A DNA stretch of 64,000 nt from Agrypnia vestita. Taxonomy: Eukaryota; Arthropoda; Insecta; Trichoptera; Phryganeidae. The stretch covers positions 1 to 64,000 of the forward strand of contig JADDOH010010949.1 of the NCBI GenBank assembly GCA_016648135.1, in the 5' to 3' direction. The notes beneath the pieces are model-generated. The model made no database searches. It saw only the letters and a list, made by a program, of their open reading frames with translations, and was not told where the DNA came from. Below are positions 11,807 through 24,800 of this stretch, piece after piece. Position 1 is the first letter of the stretch; every line of letters starts with the position of its first letter. Position numbers and translations under genes: made by a program.

Positions 11807-12187
11807 AATGTGTTCTAGAATAATTTGAAAATACCTACTCAAAATATTCTGTAAATACATACTAAGTTTCACCGACAAACACCACAATTTGTGTGAAAAT
11901 AGTGGAACTGAAATATTTAGTTTTATCACGCCCCTGAAAAATTTGACAAACTTGACACGGGGTTATAAGTAGACTCCTGATTGTAAAAAATAATTACATA
12001 ATGAATTAGTATTATGCTGATAACAGCAACACCTTTTGCATGAAAATACGTGTATAATTTATTCATTAGTACGGCAGCATATTTATCAATATTTTTTTAA
12101 AAGTCAGTGTACAAAAAATCCCGTAAAAACGCTATAAATAATCATTTTTGTACTGTGGCAATTCAGCACGTGATACGGGTGTCGAAA

Positions 12188-12262
12188 AAATACATACAAT
12201 AAATTATAATATGCGGTAGTATGCGTTGAAAAAATACATACAATAAATTATAATATGCGGTA
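12188..12262 (+). repeat. Short tandem duplication
   Basis: A 36-bp unit ('gaaaaaatacatacaataaa...atgcggtag') occurs twice in a row with only a few intervening bases. Simple slippage or a local duplication. Confidence 0.8.
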
Positions 12263-12264
12263 GA

Positions 12265-12560
12265 AAATTCCCGCTGCCTTTAAACCAAGGCTGTCTGTCG
12301 GACTTGTCGCGAAAATGAACCACATTCCGTGAATTGAAACAAAAAATATCAACCTTTTTTGACGATGGCGGACATGGCGGTGTAATAAATGGGCCGTTGT
12401 TCGCAGAATCACTAAGGTGTCGCGATGGGTTTCCCGAAGCCTCCGGATAAAACCCTGGGCCGTTGAGATAGCAGTCTTCCCTGTGATCGCGTTTTGAAGG
12501 TTGCCAAGGCAACCGTGACGCATCTGGACCGTATCCGCGTCCGAGTTAATCCTGTCCATA
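12265..12560. other. GC-richer island, unassigned
   Basis: About 300 bp clearly less AT-rich than its flanks, open in two overlapping minus-strand frames of about 100 codons that share no recognisable motif. It ends in a short TA repeat at 12558-12569. It may be a piece of a transposon; I cannot identify it. Confidence 0.4.
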
Positions 12561-12617
12561 TATATATATATTTTTTTTTATTATTTATTAGAGACACTAG
12601 CAGGATAATGGATATTT

Positions 12618-13338
12618 ATTTTTAGCGAAATTTAAAATAAATTAAATTTTAATAAATATTATTATTAAGTTCTACGGGTTAATATTGCAATGCCACATAT
12701 ATAGGACAAACGGGAAGGTCTTTTTTAACTAGATTCGCGGAACACATGCGCTGCTATAAAAATAAAAATTTAGAGTCAAAATTTGCGGCCCATTTATTAA
12801 ATGAAAACCACGTCCCGCAAGATGACAACGAACCAAAACCTTTACATATAGAAACAAAAGGTTTTAGGATGAATTTACTTGAGCAACTAGAAATAAATAA
12901 ATATAAAAAGGATCCAAATATTAAACTTTTAAATAATCAACAAAAAATGATCTTCTCTCCACTTCTAAATATCTTTAAAAAAAACAATAATCAAGGACAT
13001 AAATTAAAATAATATTTATAAATAACACTTGCAGAAAACGGGGAATTTTGATAATTAAGCATAACGTTAACCGAGGCACCTTTAATGATAAGTGCCCGGG
13101 AAAAAACGTACATTACTACCACACCACAAATATCTAATTACTCTAAAGGGGAAGGGGTAACTTAAAATTTTATAAATAAGTCGTTTGTTCGTGGTATATC
13201 CACTGTTTGATAATGGCCTTACAAGCCGAACTTAATAATAATATTTATTATAATTTAATTTATTTTAAGTTTCGCTAAAAATAAATATGGAGTTCTATAA
13301 ATTAAACACAAAAACCATAAATAAAAAATTTAAAAAAA
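12618..13338 (+). mobile_element. Penelope-like element, truncated, with target duplication
   Basis: A 15-bp direct repeat GGATAATGGATATTT flanks this segment (12603-12617 and 13339-13353). The left end (about 12612-12680) is an inverted copy of the right end (about 13229-13290), the kind of inverted terminal arrangement seen in Penelope elements. Inside is a GIY-YIG endonuclease fragment. The reverse transcriptase is missing. The insertion split an older family Z repeat. Confidence 0.75.
12683..13012 (+). pseudogene. Penelope-type GIY-YIG endonuclease fragment
   Basis: The frame is open from just after a stop at 12680 to the stop at 13012, about 109 residues. It starts YCNATYIGQTGRSFLTRF and continues with EHMRCYKNK, then SKFAAHLLNENH. 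This matches the GIY-YIG nuclease that forms the C-terminal domain of Penelope retroelement polyproteins: the (Y)IGQTGR core, the Arg of xxRFxEH, and the downstream H-(x)n-N-H. An ATG lies at 12746, inside the domain, so it is not a real start. In an intact element this domain nicks DNA to prime reverse transcription; here only the C-terminus remains. Confidence 0.8.
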
Positions 13339-13353
13339 GGATAATGGATATTT

Positions 13354-14545
13354 CTTCTTCTTCTTCATCGGCCTTCGTCTCTCCACTGCTGGATATAGGC
13401 CTCTTCCTTCTCGTTCCATTCTTCCTTATTGTTTGCTAATTGTAGCCATTTCTTTCCCCCCACAGCGGCTATGTCATCGGCCCATCTCTTTTGAGGTCTT
13501 CCGATGCCTCTTTTATTCTCCTAAGGTCTCCATTTCAGAAGGGAGGCCATCTTGTAGCATCCTGCCTTGCAACGTGTCCTACCCAATGCCATTTTAGCTT
13601 CGCTACACGATCCATGATATCCACTACTCTAGTTCTGCGCCTAATTTCGTCATTTCTAATTTTCTTAGGCTTACTCCAAGCATGGATCTCTCCATGGATC
13701 GTTGCGTGCATTTGAGCTTTTCTACACTTTTCTTTGTAAGGGCTATATCTCCAATCCACACGTCATCACTGACAGTATGCATGATTCAAAGGCTTTTCTT
13801 TTTAGGCTAATTGGGATCTCTTTGTTCTCGAAGATATGTTTGAGTTTGCCAAAGGCAGCCCAGCTCATTCCTATTCGTCTTGGCAATTCTGCTGTTTGGT
13901 TATCTTTGTTCATTTTTATCTTGTGTCCTAGGTATATATATTCATCTACTATTTCAATGTTATTATCATTGATAGTGATGACTTTGTTCTCTGGACTCAA
14001 ATTTTTTGTTTTCATTATATTCATCTTAAGACCAACTTTGCTCGAAGCTTCGTGTAATTCGTTTAACATTATACTTAGTTCTTTGATGTTATTACTTACA
14101 ACTACTATGTCGTCAGCAAATCTTAGGTGACTTAAATATGTGCCATCTCTCTTCACACCTTTTTTATCCCAATTCAGGGTCTTAAATACATCTTCTAAGG
14201 CTAACGTGAAGAGTTTAGGCGAGATTTTTTCACCTTGTCGGACACCTTTTTCTATTTTTATTTTTTCAGTTCTATTGTCGTCGTCAATTATAACACTCAT
14301 AGTTGCATTTTCATATATAAAGTTTACTAATCGTATATATCTAGAGTCTACTCTCGCGTTTTGGAGTGCTTCGATGATTGCCCACCTTTCAACTGAGTCA
14401 AATGCTTTTTGGTAGTCGATAAAAGCTAAGTGTATAGGTTTATTATACTCTGTTGTTTTTTCTATGAGCAATCTCAGATTTGAATGTGGTCTCTGGTTCC
14501 AAAACTTTTGCGGAAGCCGGCTTGCTCTATGGGTTAGTATTGATC
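13354..14545 (-). pseudogene. RTE-clade LINE, reverse transcriptase fragment
   Basis: On the minus strand, from about 14545: EQAGFRKSFGTRDHI in one frame, a frameshift near 14470, then a 242-residue frame (14471-13743) with AFIDYQKAFDSVERW, IEKGVRQGEKISPKLF, the catalytic LRFADDIVVVS and YLGHKIKMN. A second shift leads to a frame ending about 13535 with KLKWHWVGHVARQDATRWP. The order of motifs is that of an RTE reverse transcriptase palm-thumb and C-terminal region. The endonuclease is lost. The CTT run at 13352-13365 is its 3' microsatellite tail. It lies directly after the Penelope insertion, within the same split family Z repeat. Confidence 0.9.
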
Positions 14546-14562
14546 AAATTTTAGCGTTAGGC

Positions 14563-14676
14563 GATAATGGGTACATGATACTCTAATAATAAAACATTAT
14601 ACATGAAAACTGTGCCCATTATCCCAATGCAAGCATGTCTTCGGCACGCTTTAGTATACATGCATTTTTACATTTA
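14563..14676 (+). repeat. Family Z, copy 1 (right part)
   Basis: 'ataatgggtacatgatactc...gcccattatcc...cttcggcacgcttta' matches copies at 15063-15400 and 26595-26885. The left end of this copy ('attagagacactagcagg') is at 12583-12602, 2 kb away, separated by the Penelope and RTE insertions. Confidence 0.75.
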
Positions 14677-14678
14677 TA

Positions 14679-15046
14679 CCAGAGCTAGCAGCAGAAACTT
14701 GGCCGGTAGATTCCTGCCTATGTTACGAGTGTAAAAAGTTCAAGCAACCATGACCAAATGTTAATAGTTATGGAGATATGCAAAATCAAAGTTTGCATTT
14801 TTTTTTCAATATTTCTGACTTATTTTTTGCGAAAAGTTGAACTATCATTACAGTAACTTATATCGATTATGAAAACTTCATTTGCTTCAATACAACTTAA
14901 ATAAAATGATTAAAAAAACTTGTAAAAAAACTTTTTCAATTTTCGCCATTTTCAATCATTTTATTCGACTTATATTAAAGCGAACGAATTAATTAGTTAA
15001 TTTCCTAGTTATAATCTACCGGCCATGTTTCTGCTGCTAGCTCTGG
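14679..15046. mobile_element. Palindromic MITE family W, compact copy
   Basis: A 368-bp element with inverted ends of about 35 bp: CCAGAGCTAGCAGCAGAAAC on the left and its near-exact complement on the right, flanked by TA. The interior carries the W phrases. It interrupts family Z copy 1, so it is younger than that repeat. Confidence 0.85.
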
Positions 15047-15062
15047 TACACCTGTATATATT

Positions 15063-15400
15063 TTTTTATATGTGTATTAGAGACATTAACAGGATAATGG
15101 GTACATGATACTCTAATAATAAAACATTATAAATGAAGACTATGCCCATTATCTCAATTGCAAGCATGTCTTCGGCACGCTTTAATAACATGTATTTTTA
15201 CATTTATGTATATTTTACATGTACATTTATATGTATTATAGATATATTTAGTGTTTGAATGTAGAGCGATCATGTAAGAATATGCAAATAAATAATTGAT
15301 TTAATGGATCTATAGGTTCATGTCATCGTTTAGAAAATGGATGTTGTGTATGAGTGAGTTCTTGAACGATGATAAGGTGTCTGCAAGAATATCAGCAACA
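15063..15400 (+). repeat. Family Z, copy 2
   Basis: Runs from 'tgtattagagacattaacagg' through 'cttcggcacgcttta' to 'atggatgttgtgtatgagtg'. The 3' part is shared with 26780-26885. Non-coding; no clear terminal repeats, possibly part of an LTR. Confidence 0.7.
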
Positions 15401-15658
15401 ATGTTAGCGTCAGCACAATACAAATTATATGTGCGACACAACCTTGTGATGGGAGAAAAGTAACTAATATTATTAGTGTGCTGGCTTATTCTAAATTACA
15501 TGCAAATTTATGTCAGATAGAGAAAGAGAATTTTATTGGTAAAAAAGTGTAATTTATCTTATATTTTATTGTTAAATTAGTATTAAGTACCTTTATTTAT
15601 AAACAAGGATTTTTTGAAATAAATAAATAAATTTTTATATATTTATTTTTGTTTCCAG

Positions 15659-15814
15659 GTGTCAATATTTCAATCCAGAGATAATCCAGCCCCACAATGA
15701 CGGGAGGAATAACCAGTAAGCTCAAAGAGAAGCTGCAGAGCTTCTACTCCGCCTACGTGCTGGGCATAGTTTCTATTGGATATATCCTGGGCGAGCTGGG
15801 CCACTACCTCATAG
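15659..15814 (+). CDS. Transporter exon 1 (5' UTR tail plus residues 1-39)
   Basis: A splice acceptor (tttccag) ends at 15658, so the 38 bases before the ATG at 15697 are untranslated and an upstream exon exists. An in-frame TAA lies upstream of the ATG in the same exon. The coding part gives MTGGITSKLKEKLQSFYSAY and then the first membrane segment ending GELGHYLI. Donor gttcgt at 15815; intron phase 1. The upstream exon and promoter were not found. Confidence 0.9.
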
Positions 15815-18800
15815 GTTCGTACTTTTATAGTATACCTATCTATAACCCAATATGATGTACTTTTATTATACACTTCGGCCGCTATCTACGGCTGTGAGAA
15901 CAGTGCTATGTAGAGTAGCGTGGCGGGTATAAAAGAAGCCTCTGCTTTTATACCCCTCATATAATAAATCGATAGTTTCATAACCTTAGGGCCGGTCTTA
16001 TAAACGAAAGACCAAATTTCCGTTAGTCTATCGACAATATACTAACGGATGGCCGTTCGTTTATAAATGTTACCGATGCTCGTCTTAGGCCCGGTTGCGC
16101 CATCTAAAGTAAAGGTAAAGTTTTAGTAAAAAAGTTATTTGAGTAACGTTTTTTACTAAAACGGGTTGCGCCATCTATGGTAAAAATATTTAACTCGCCG
16201 AAGTACATACATCTGAGTAACTTTTTTTACTCTCCAAGATAGGTGGGTAAAGGTAAAAACGTTGGTAAAAAAAATGGCCGTCCTCTCACAGCTGATTTGA
16301 AAATGTGACATTTATCCATATAGGTACTTGTCATTTGAATTTTGTCGCTGTCATTTTCGTATTGAAATTTGTAAACATTAAAATGAATCTTTTAATTTCG
16401 CGTTATTTTAGCGATGGTTTGACGTTTGTTTCATTTGTTTCATAGAATAAAGTGTTTTGTTTGAACTGGTTTTGAACCGCAAAAGTACGTATTGCCAGTG
16501 GTGAAAAACTGAAATAAATCAAATTCCATAGACAAATGCGGTATTTGAGGTTTATTCCGCTTGGCACCCTATTAGCCTTATGATTGGTTTGTCAGCGGTA
16601 AAAAAGGCGTTTGTGCAACCCGAAATCGAGTTTACTCTGATCTGAGAGTAAAAAAAGTTACTCGGGTCAATGTTACTCGAACCAAATTTACTTCTGCTGG
16701 CGCAACCGAGCCTTATAAAACTTTTTTTACCGTCCGTAAGTATCGCAATATCGCACTGCTCTTGTCTATGATTTTAGAGCTGTCAAAAGCGAATTATATC
16801 TCTTTTCTATCTAAAATTTCTCGCTCGCATCAGATTTTTGGGATACTTCCCACAACACTACATTGGTAATAGCCTTTAAAACCCCAACTTAGTCTGAGCA
16901 GCTAATAATATTGATCCTAGAGCATAGAATCTCGAGGCAACAAGCAATTTTGTAGTTGGTGATAATGTCAGATTCCTACGGATGCGCCTTTTTACATTGT
17001 TCCCAATATCTTCTAGAAGCTCATATAAGCTCTTGAGCAGACCTTTTTGACAAGCGAAAGCGGTAGATAAAATCTGCGTCATCTAAAATATTAAAATAAT
17101 CGTATATTGAACATTCTTTGTCGTCGAGTTTGTTCTTTATCCGACGAACTTGAATACAATAATAGCTCGACATCGTTATGTGAAAACATTTTTCCTTGAA
17201 AATGTAGCAACAGTCAGCACGGTATATACGTACATATTAAACAAACAGCATTAAACGCAAATTGACAGCGGACCTAACCTTAAAAAATAATACGTCAATC
17301 TGTCATACTTCTGTCAGTTTCAACTAACGGACGGTAAACTGGTGGTTCGACTGTCGGTATCGGCCGTTGGTAAAATTTTACTAAAATTTGATTAACGGAT
17401 TGTTATAAGACGAAAAAAGTGACGTTTGTATCAAATTTCAGTTTATTTGGTCTGAAATTTAACTAACGGACGTTTATAAGACCGGCCCTTAATCAACCAT
17501 CTTTATTTCGAACGTTCGTCTGTTTGTCCGTAACTCGCTGGAATTATAACAACAACGCCGATGATGACTAGCCGCTAATGAGGCCCGGTCGCCCTAGTGT
17601 TACATGTCAATCAGCCTAAATTACACGCAAGGGTCGTTATAAATAATTAAAATTATGTCCCTTGATTTTTCACGGGTAGTTTATTTTTAAAAATTATTGA
17701 AAATACATTACAAAATAATTTTATTATGTATTAATTTTTCGATATTACCTATACACATATTTTCTTCCGTCCATGAAAAGGTTTTGATATTAGTTTAAAA
17801 AGTGTGAAAGAACTAGGCGCGTGAATTGAAAACATTGAAGCATGACTTTTACGTAAAAATAACATATTTAGGAAAAAACATTTATCTGACAGAATATTAT
17901 GATATATTAAAATCTAAATAATGCGATAATTATTGCTTTAGAAATATTACGAATCTTGTACTTAGATTTTTTCCCAAAATATGTGATTTTTTTTAAAAGT
18001 CACGCTTCAATGTTCTCACTGCACGCCCCTGGAAATAATTAAAATATATTGAAAGAATTCGATTAATTATCGCATTTTTTCTATGATCCTTTCTCCGTTC
18101 AGAGATTCATATATCTTTCAATACGGTCTTGACTTATTTAGGTAATATTTATAATGTACTTGCCTTAAGCTTCGTCCGAACTGTAAACAAATATTACAGA
18201 ACCTTGAAAATCTAAAAACAGATGTTGCATTATTAAAAAAAAAACAAAATGACAAAGTGAGCGCGCTGCAATAATACAAAATTTACATAATTTATTTTTA
18301 TCAACATTTTATCCTGTTGAATATATTAAAGTCACAAGTTGATATTTTGTAGGTATTAATTTCAAACAATTTTCGGCTGTTTCTCCTCAGGGACCGTATT
18401 TGTTTAACATATTTGTTTAATCAAATGTTTATACTTTATATTCTAATATCACTCTAGGACCAGCTATTAGGGCCTGTTTAAAAATAAAAATAAATTTAAA
18501 AAAAACGAGTGAGCCTTAAAGTGGTCGCATATGATGCGTAACATTTCACATCTCACAATTAAAAATATCAAGTAACGCAGAAATTAACCTCAAATTTTAA
18601 AAAACTAATAATATTAAGGTATACTTATTAATTAGTAAATAAAAGTAAAGAAAATGTTCCCATGTGCATTTCTTTATTATTGAATTTTGCCGGACTAGGT
18701 AGGTACCGTATATATCTACATACGCATTTTGTTGTTTAGAAATGGGTAATTTTCATAGATGGCGGTAGTGTGACGCCATAGATATTGTATGAAAACTTTG

Positions 18801-21800
18801 AATAAATATTTAAAAATATTCTAATAAATTACATTAAATTTGAGAATTTAAAACATTAAGGGTAGTTATTGTTTACATTAATGTATAAAAAAAAGTATTT
18901 ATTGGATAGTTTCGAAGATATAAGTCAAAATATATCACAGTTACAACATCCACACGCTTGACACCAGCCACGTAACATATATACAAAATCAGAAGGGTTG
19001 GCTGTTGGAAGTGTGCGTCTTCGCTGTGATGGCACTTGCTAGACACCGTTTGTTTATAAACGATGATTTTTTTCCATCGCGCGCGCTCATTGGTCAAATG
19101 AAATTGCGCGCGCTTCCCTGGCGTCTTATTTCATGTTACGTATTTCCGTCCATTTTCACGAAATCACTGCCATAGATTGCAGGAAAGCGAGAGGAAAAAT
19201 GTTAAACATAAAAAAAAATGTTCTAAAAACGCTTTACGCTTTCTGACATGAGAATCACGTTTTGTATTAAGGAGCTCACCAAAGTGAAATCTCAAAGATT
19301 CTTTCGAAATGAAAATCTCATAAAAGTCTCTGTAGATTCCGGCCGCTGTACGGGGTATCTTGTGGCTAGTAGCAAAAATTCGTTATAGTCTTCTTCATTT
19401 AATTTTGAATAGAAAATTTTCTTTACACTTTGAGTGAAACGTCAACAAAGAGATAAGCGACATCAAATTTTAATTTAATTTTTTATCAAAACAGATCGTC
19501 AACAGGACATTAAAGACCCTAACAGATGGTCCTAGAGTGACATTAGAGTACAATATATTAATATTTTGTGAACATTTTGAATCTATGTAATACACTTTTT
19601 ACGATAAATTCATAATAAATATTTTTTGCATTATTTTTCAATATTTCTACCTATCGGTTGGAGTATCATAAAAGTAACAAATCGAATATTAAAATTTCAT
19701 TAGCTCTGTTGCAAGTCGAATAAAATAATTAAATTGGTGTAGAATTTTTAAACAGATTGTTAAATTACAAAAACCTTACAAAGAAAATTTTTTTTAAATT
19801 TCCGTAAGGTTTTTGATATTTTTTTTACTTGTATCAAAGCTAATGAATTTTTAATATTCCATATAAGTTACTGTAGTGTTAGTCCTACACATGGAAAATA
19901 AGTCAGAAATATAAAAAAATAAAGCAAACATTGTCGCATATCTTCGCAGTTGTCAACGTTTCACCCGATGTGTATTTAAATAATATTTTATATTCAAAAT
20001 TGAATAACCACCACCAAAGATTTTGCTACTTGTTACACCAAAGTTCTTGCTACTTGTTATACCTGTATATTACACTGAAGCTATTAAACCTTCTATAAAA
20101 TGAATAAAAACTTAGTGCCAAAAACAAAAATATTAAGATGATTAATTATAATTAAAACTGCACTGTGTTAATTTCCTAGTTACATGGAAATGCATTTCGC
20201 ATAAGTATTAAGTGCCGCGTCATTTTTTTATAAATAGGGCCCTAAACGACATGAATATTTTAAAGTTTTAGTATTAAAATGTCTAACTCACGGGAAGTAC
20301 CGACGTGAAGTAGTGTTGAAAATATGTATTAATGAAAATATTTGTTAAATAGCACATAAAGAGCGAAAATATTCGCTTTTTACCTTGTATCTTACTATCA
20401 GAGATGTGAATTATTTAAAATACATATATTTGAAATGCAAATACAAAATAAAAAATACCTATTTTTATTTTATATTTAAAATACCTTTTCTATTTTATTT
20501 AAACTACTTTAACAAATATATTTTGTATTTGAAAAATGCAAAATGCTTATCTTTAATTTTTTATTTCACACTTCGTACTTTTTACGACGCACCCATCGTA
20601 AGATTTGCCAATATTGAGACCAATTAATTCTCTTCTGTAGCTAGTGATAATGCCAACATTACAATTGATCTGGAAACACCAAAATATTTAAAAGATGATG
20701 ACAATAGATTAAATTCCTTGAACGATATCTTACTACTTTTCCATTTCCTTAAATATAATAATTATTAACCAAGTTCTGCTCTTGTTGAACGACTATTTTT
20801 ATTTGGTAGAATGACAATGAGAAAGATGAACTGTTTGAACAAATATTAGTGTTAAAATCAGCGAATTTAAATGACATGAAAATTTTTAACTAACTAAAAG
20901 GTATAAAGGTATTTTATTTGAATAAATTTTGAAAATAAGTATTTTGCATTTTGTATTTTATACAAAATAGTTTTAAAGAAAACTATTTCGTATTTGCATT
21001 TAAAATAGAAAAATAACCATCTATTTTTTTTTAATTTAAATACTTTTGATCAACTATTTTGCAGACCTCTTCTTACAATGAAAATTCTGGCACTTAATGC
21101 TTTATTCATTTCCAGTATTCAAATAATGCGCACTTTTATAGTAACTCATTTTACCCGGAAAGCCTTCGAAAAATCATATTCTATGCCAAAAAAATCTTTG
21201 GAACCGCGCATGGTACAGTTAATCTCGTTACCGTATAATCGTTCATTTTTTTATAAAAGGTGTAACGGAATTCTTGTGTCCATGAGACTGCAAGGGCGTC
21301 TTCGTGAAAAATTTCAGCTTTTTACCTCTATTTCTGCGAACGCGAATTGAAGGCATTTAGACATTTTTAGATTTATTTTAAATGTAACGGAGTAAAGAGC
21401 ACAAAGCTGTGGGTTTGGTAAATTAATGTCAGAATCGGGACTCTGACTTTAATTTACAGTTCGACTCCGAGCGATATTATTTATTTGTTTAGAAATACCA
21501 AAAGTGTAATATTTTATAATGGCAAGAAGTATGATCAACGAATATACCAATTGTAGAGATACATTATATGAAACAAGAAATTAAAAAAGAAATTATAGAC
21601 ATGCTTTATAAGTTTTAATGAATTTTAATAGAGCGTGCAGTGAGAAGGGGCTTTTACAACATGAGTAAATATTTGAAAATAAAATAAAAACAGTCAACAA
21701 AATGTAATTTAAAATTTTGATAAATAATTAACTTAATGCAAGTAAGAAAATATACATGGTTTCTACATGTACATATACAAAATACAATACATATACATAT

Positions 21801-24800
21801 ACTTGAGTACATACATACAAAATCTTGAGTAAGTATAATATCTGTGATAGGTGAAATAAAATTGCATTGAAATGTAGTTAGGATTGTCTAATGGAATATG
21901 TGACTTGTAGTATAGAAATCTAAGAAATAATTTGTTTGTGATTGCATTATGAATTCAGGACGGCAGGATGTAGAGCATTTATTAGAGAAATTTTATTTAA
22001 ACATATATTTGGTAAAAAAATATAGATTAAATATTTATTTGGCAGAATATTAAGAAATATTGAAATCTGAATAATATGTTAATTAATGTGATATGCATAT
22101 TACGAGATATATCTCTTATTTCGTTTCTTTACAAAATATATGCTTAGAAAAAAGTCATGCTTCTTGTTCCCACTGCACGCCCCTGACACAACTCATATAC
22201 CAGGCACTCACCACCCCCCCTTCCCCCACACAGAGTCCACACTCACGTGAAGAATGAAACATTTAGTAGTGATAAATAAAATAAAATAAATATAAGTAAA
22301 TAAAAGTAGTTGAAAATACAAAAAAATTGTATTTTAACAAACTGTACCTCTTTATATGTTGGTATAATATTAAATTTTTTCGAATTTTCAAAATTTCTAA
22401 TTTGTGTTACTGTAATCCTAACTTATTTGTATGTAAGTTTTTCAAAACCGATATTAATATCAAACGAACGTTTTTTTTCTTAAAGATGATTAGAAATTCG
22501 GAATATCTATTGCCTACAGTACCTATACTTGTATACTCATGAAGCGACCATTGACCCCAATACATGTTGATAATTCAATAAATAGTGATTTATACAAAGT
22601 TTTTTCTAGTTATTAACATAAATAATGTTACCACAAAGTGATTTTGCCGTTATTGAAGAAGAAAAAATAGAGTTTTTATTCATAATTATTTAAATTAAAA
22701 TACTGACTCTGAACTCCGACTCCGTCAATGTTACATTGTGTAAAGTGATCACTTAAGGCGGCCATACACACTTCTTCTTCTTCTTATGGTGCCATCGCCT
22801 ATCGGAGGTCGGCGATTATTCTGGCGATTACGACTTTATTTATTTATTAATATAACTCAGTCGAGTTACACTTATACCAGTCCCTCAAGTTACGCAGCCA
22901 TTACATGCGGCGTCTTCCTACGCTTCTTTTACCACTTATTTTCCTCCCCTGGAAGATGAGTTGGTTTAGACTATATTTTGGTCCTCTCACAATACGTCCG
23001 AGATACTCCAGCTTATCAACTTAGTTAATATATAAAGCTCGGATACTTTATAAACACCCAAAGACTTCCATACCTACTTTCCCATATAAATAGCTTCGTC
23101 TTTTTATTTATTTATCTTAATTATTTAGTTCCACACATAATGTTGTGTGGGCTAATACATGATTTCACTCAAACATATTGCATTCCATATAGTCATTTAA
23201 AAGTTTTTACAATAAAATTTTTGCACTCTGTTTAAACCTCCTTATATTCACCGCGTTTTGAATTTCCTTTTGCAACCTATCGAAGATTTTTAAGCCTTTG
23301 TACATCATACAATTTTGTGAGGTGTTTTTCTTTTTATTCGGAAGTCTTATGTTGTCGCTTCCTCTTGTATTGTAAGAATGAAAATTTTAAATATTTGCAC
23401 AATATATTATATTTTATTCTTTGATTTGCTGTTTCTAGTCCTAGGGCATTCAACATTTTTGTTATTTTTGTTCTCCTATTACACTTCAATATTATGCGCA
23501 TCGCTTTGTTTTGTCCCATTTGAAGTTTCTTTAACATTCCTTCGTTTCTTATAAATAATATACTGGAACAATAATCTATGTGCGGGAGAATCATAGTATT
23601 GTATATTAATAAACTTGTATTTTTAGTTATATATCTTCGTATTTTTTTTTTTAATTTAAAGACTATCGATAGGTCAGAATGACCCTAATGGATAGTCATT
23701 TAAGACAAGGTGATTAGTACAGTTACAATTTACGATGATACATTAAAATAAAACATTAACACATTATACAATACAAGTTTACTACAGTAAGTGATTACAA
23801 GATGAACGAAGTTCACATTCTCTGCACGACATAATAGGCATGTAGGCTCCCAGGTCAACTAAGTCAGAAAATGTGTACCCGCGCTTTGTGGCTATACAAT
23901 TTTTGCTTAGGATGATTTCCGAAGAATCCGTCTTACACGCTCAAACTATTTTCGGTCAGGAGCGATATAATTTCTCTCTTAAACTGAGGTTGTGTCATGT
24001 GAAATATGTCGATGTTGGGGTTACATGACGTGACCTCGTTGTACTGGTTTAGCATTCTAGGTAGAGGAGAGTATTTGTGAGACATCTATAATATATCTAA
24101 ATTATCTGATATCATTCTCTTATTTTTCCGTTATTAAACGTTATTCAACATTTAAGTGTCATATTTTTTTGCAAAATGAAGTCACTTGCGATAAAATTGT
24201 GTTAAATTGTTACACAACGTTGCTTCGGACGACCGATTCCTCGCAAAAATCATTCTTCAGAAAGACGTCAGCAGTGCCGTGGTAATGTCAATCATCAGGA
24301 CAGGTTCCGAGGCCGTGACCAACTCCACTTCCTGGTGGCCACTGGAGCGAGGACTTGTCGTCTGTCTGGCCTTTTATTTTTTCGATGTCCGCACGGTGAA
24401 ACAATACAAATCCGGTAGAAGCTTTGTCGGACGCTGTTAATTCATCTGCAACGATTATTCTTACCGAATGACTTGTCTTTTTCGTCAAGTTCACGACTAA
24501 GGTCTGTTTATTCAGTTATCGATTCCATTAACCCATTTAATCGGAATTGAAAAATTGGTCATTCCCGAGTAATTCAAAACTGCGAAATGGTTTTTTATTT
24601 ATGTGACAACGGTTTTATTGGATAGGTAAAGGTCGAATATACGAATGAACATCATTTGAACTTCTTCATGAATGGCAGTCTCCTTTTTTAAATCTAATTT
24701 AAATTTAAAGGTTATAAAACTAAGTAATATACCGTATTGATTATCAAAATGTACATTTATTTCTCCTCTATTAATGTTGAGGACTTGTGTATCTGTAGAG

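Larger units (their letters stand above)
15989..17488 (-). mobile_element. PIF/Harbinger element with nested insertion
   Basis: 1500 bp, flanked by the 3-bp duplication TTA (15986-15988 and 17489-17491). Inverted ends share GGGCCGGTCTTATAAACG. The minus strand contains a broken Harbinger nuclease gene (16876-17173). A second element of the same superfamily is nested at 16088-16712. It lies in intron 1 of the transporter gene. Confidence 0.85.
22725..24110. repeat. MITE family V copy split by three LINE insertions
   Basis: V phrases appear in order but separated: 'gttacattgtgtaaagtgat' at 22732, 'acttccatacctactttccc' and 'aatagcttcgtc' at 23064-23102, and 'tgagacatctataatatatc' at 24079. Between them lie LINE fragments at 22770-23025, 23103-23645 and 23660-24072, all on the minus strand. 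Confidence 0.65.

Noticed and set aside
12204..12597. Two overlapping 100-codon minus frames as a gene
   Set aside because: Both frames are open only because the patch is GC-richer; neither has motifs or a coding-like start context.
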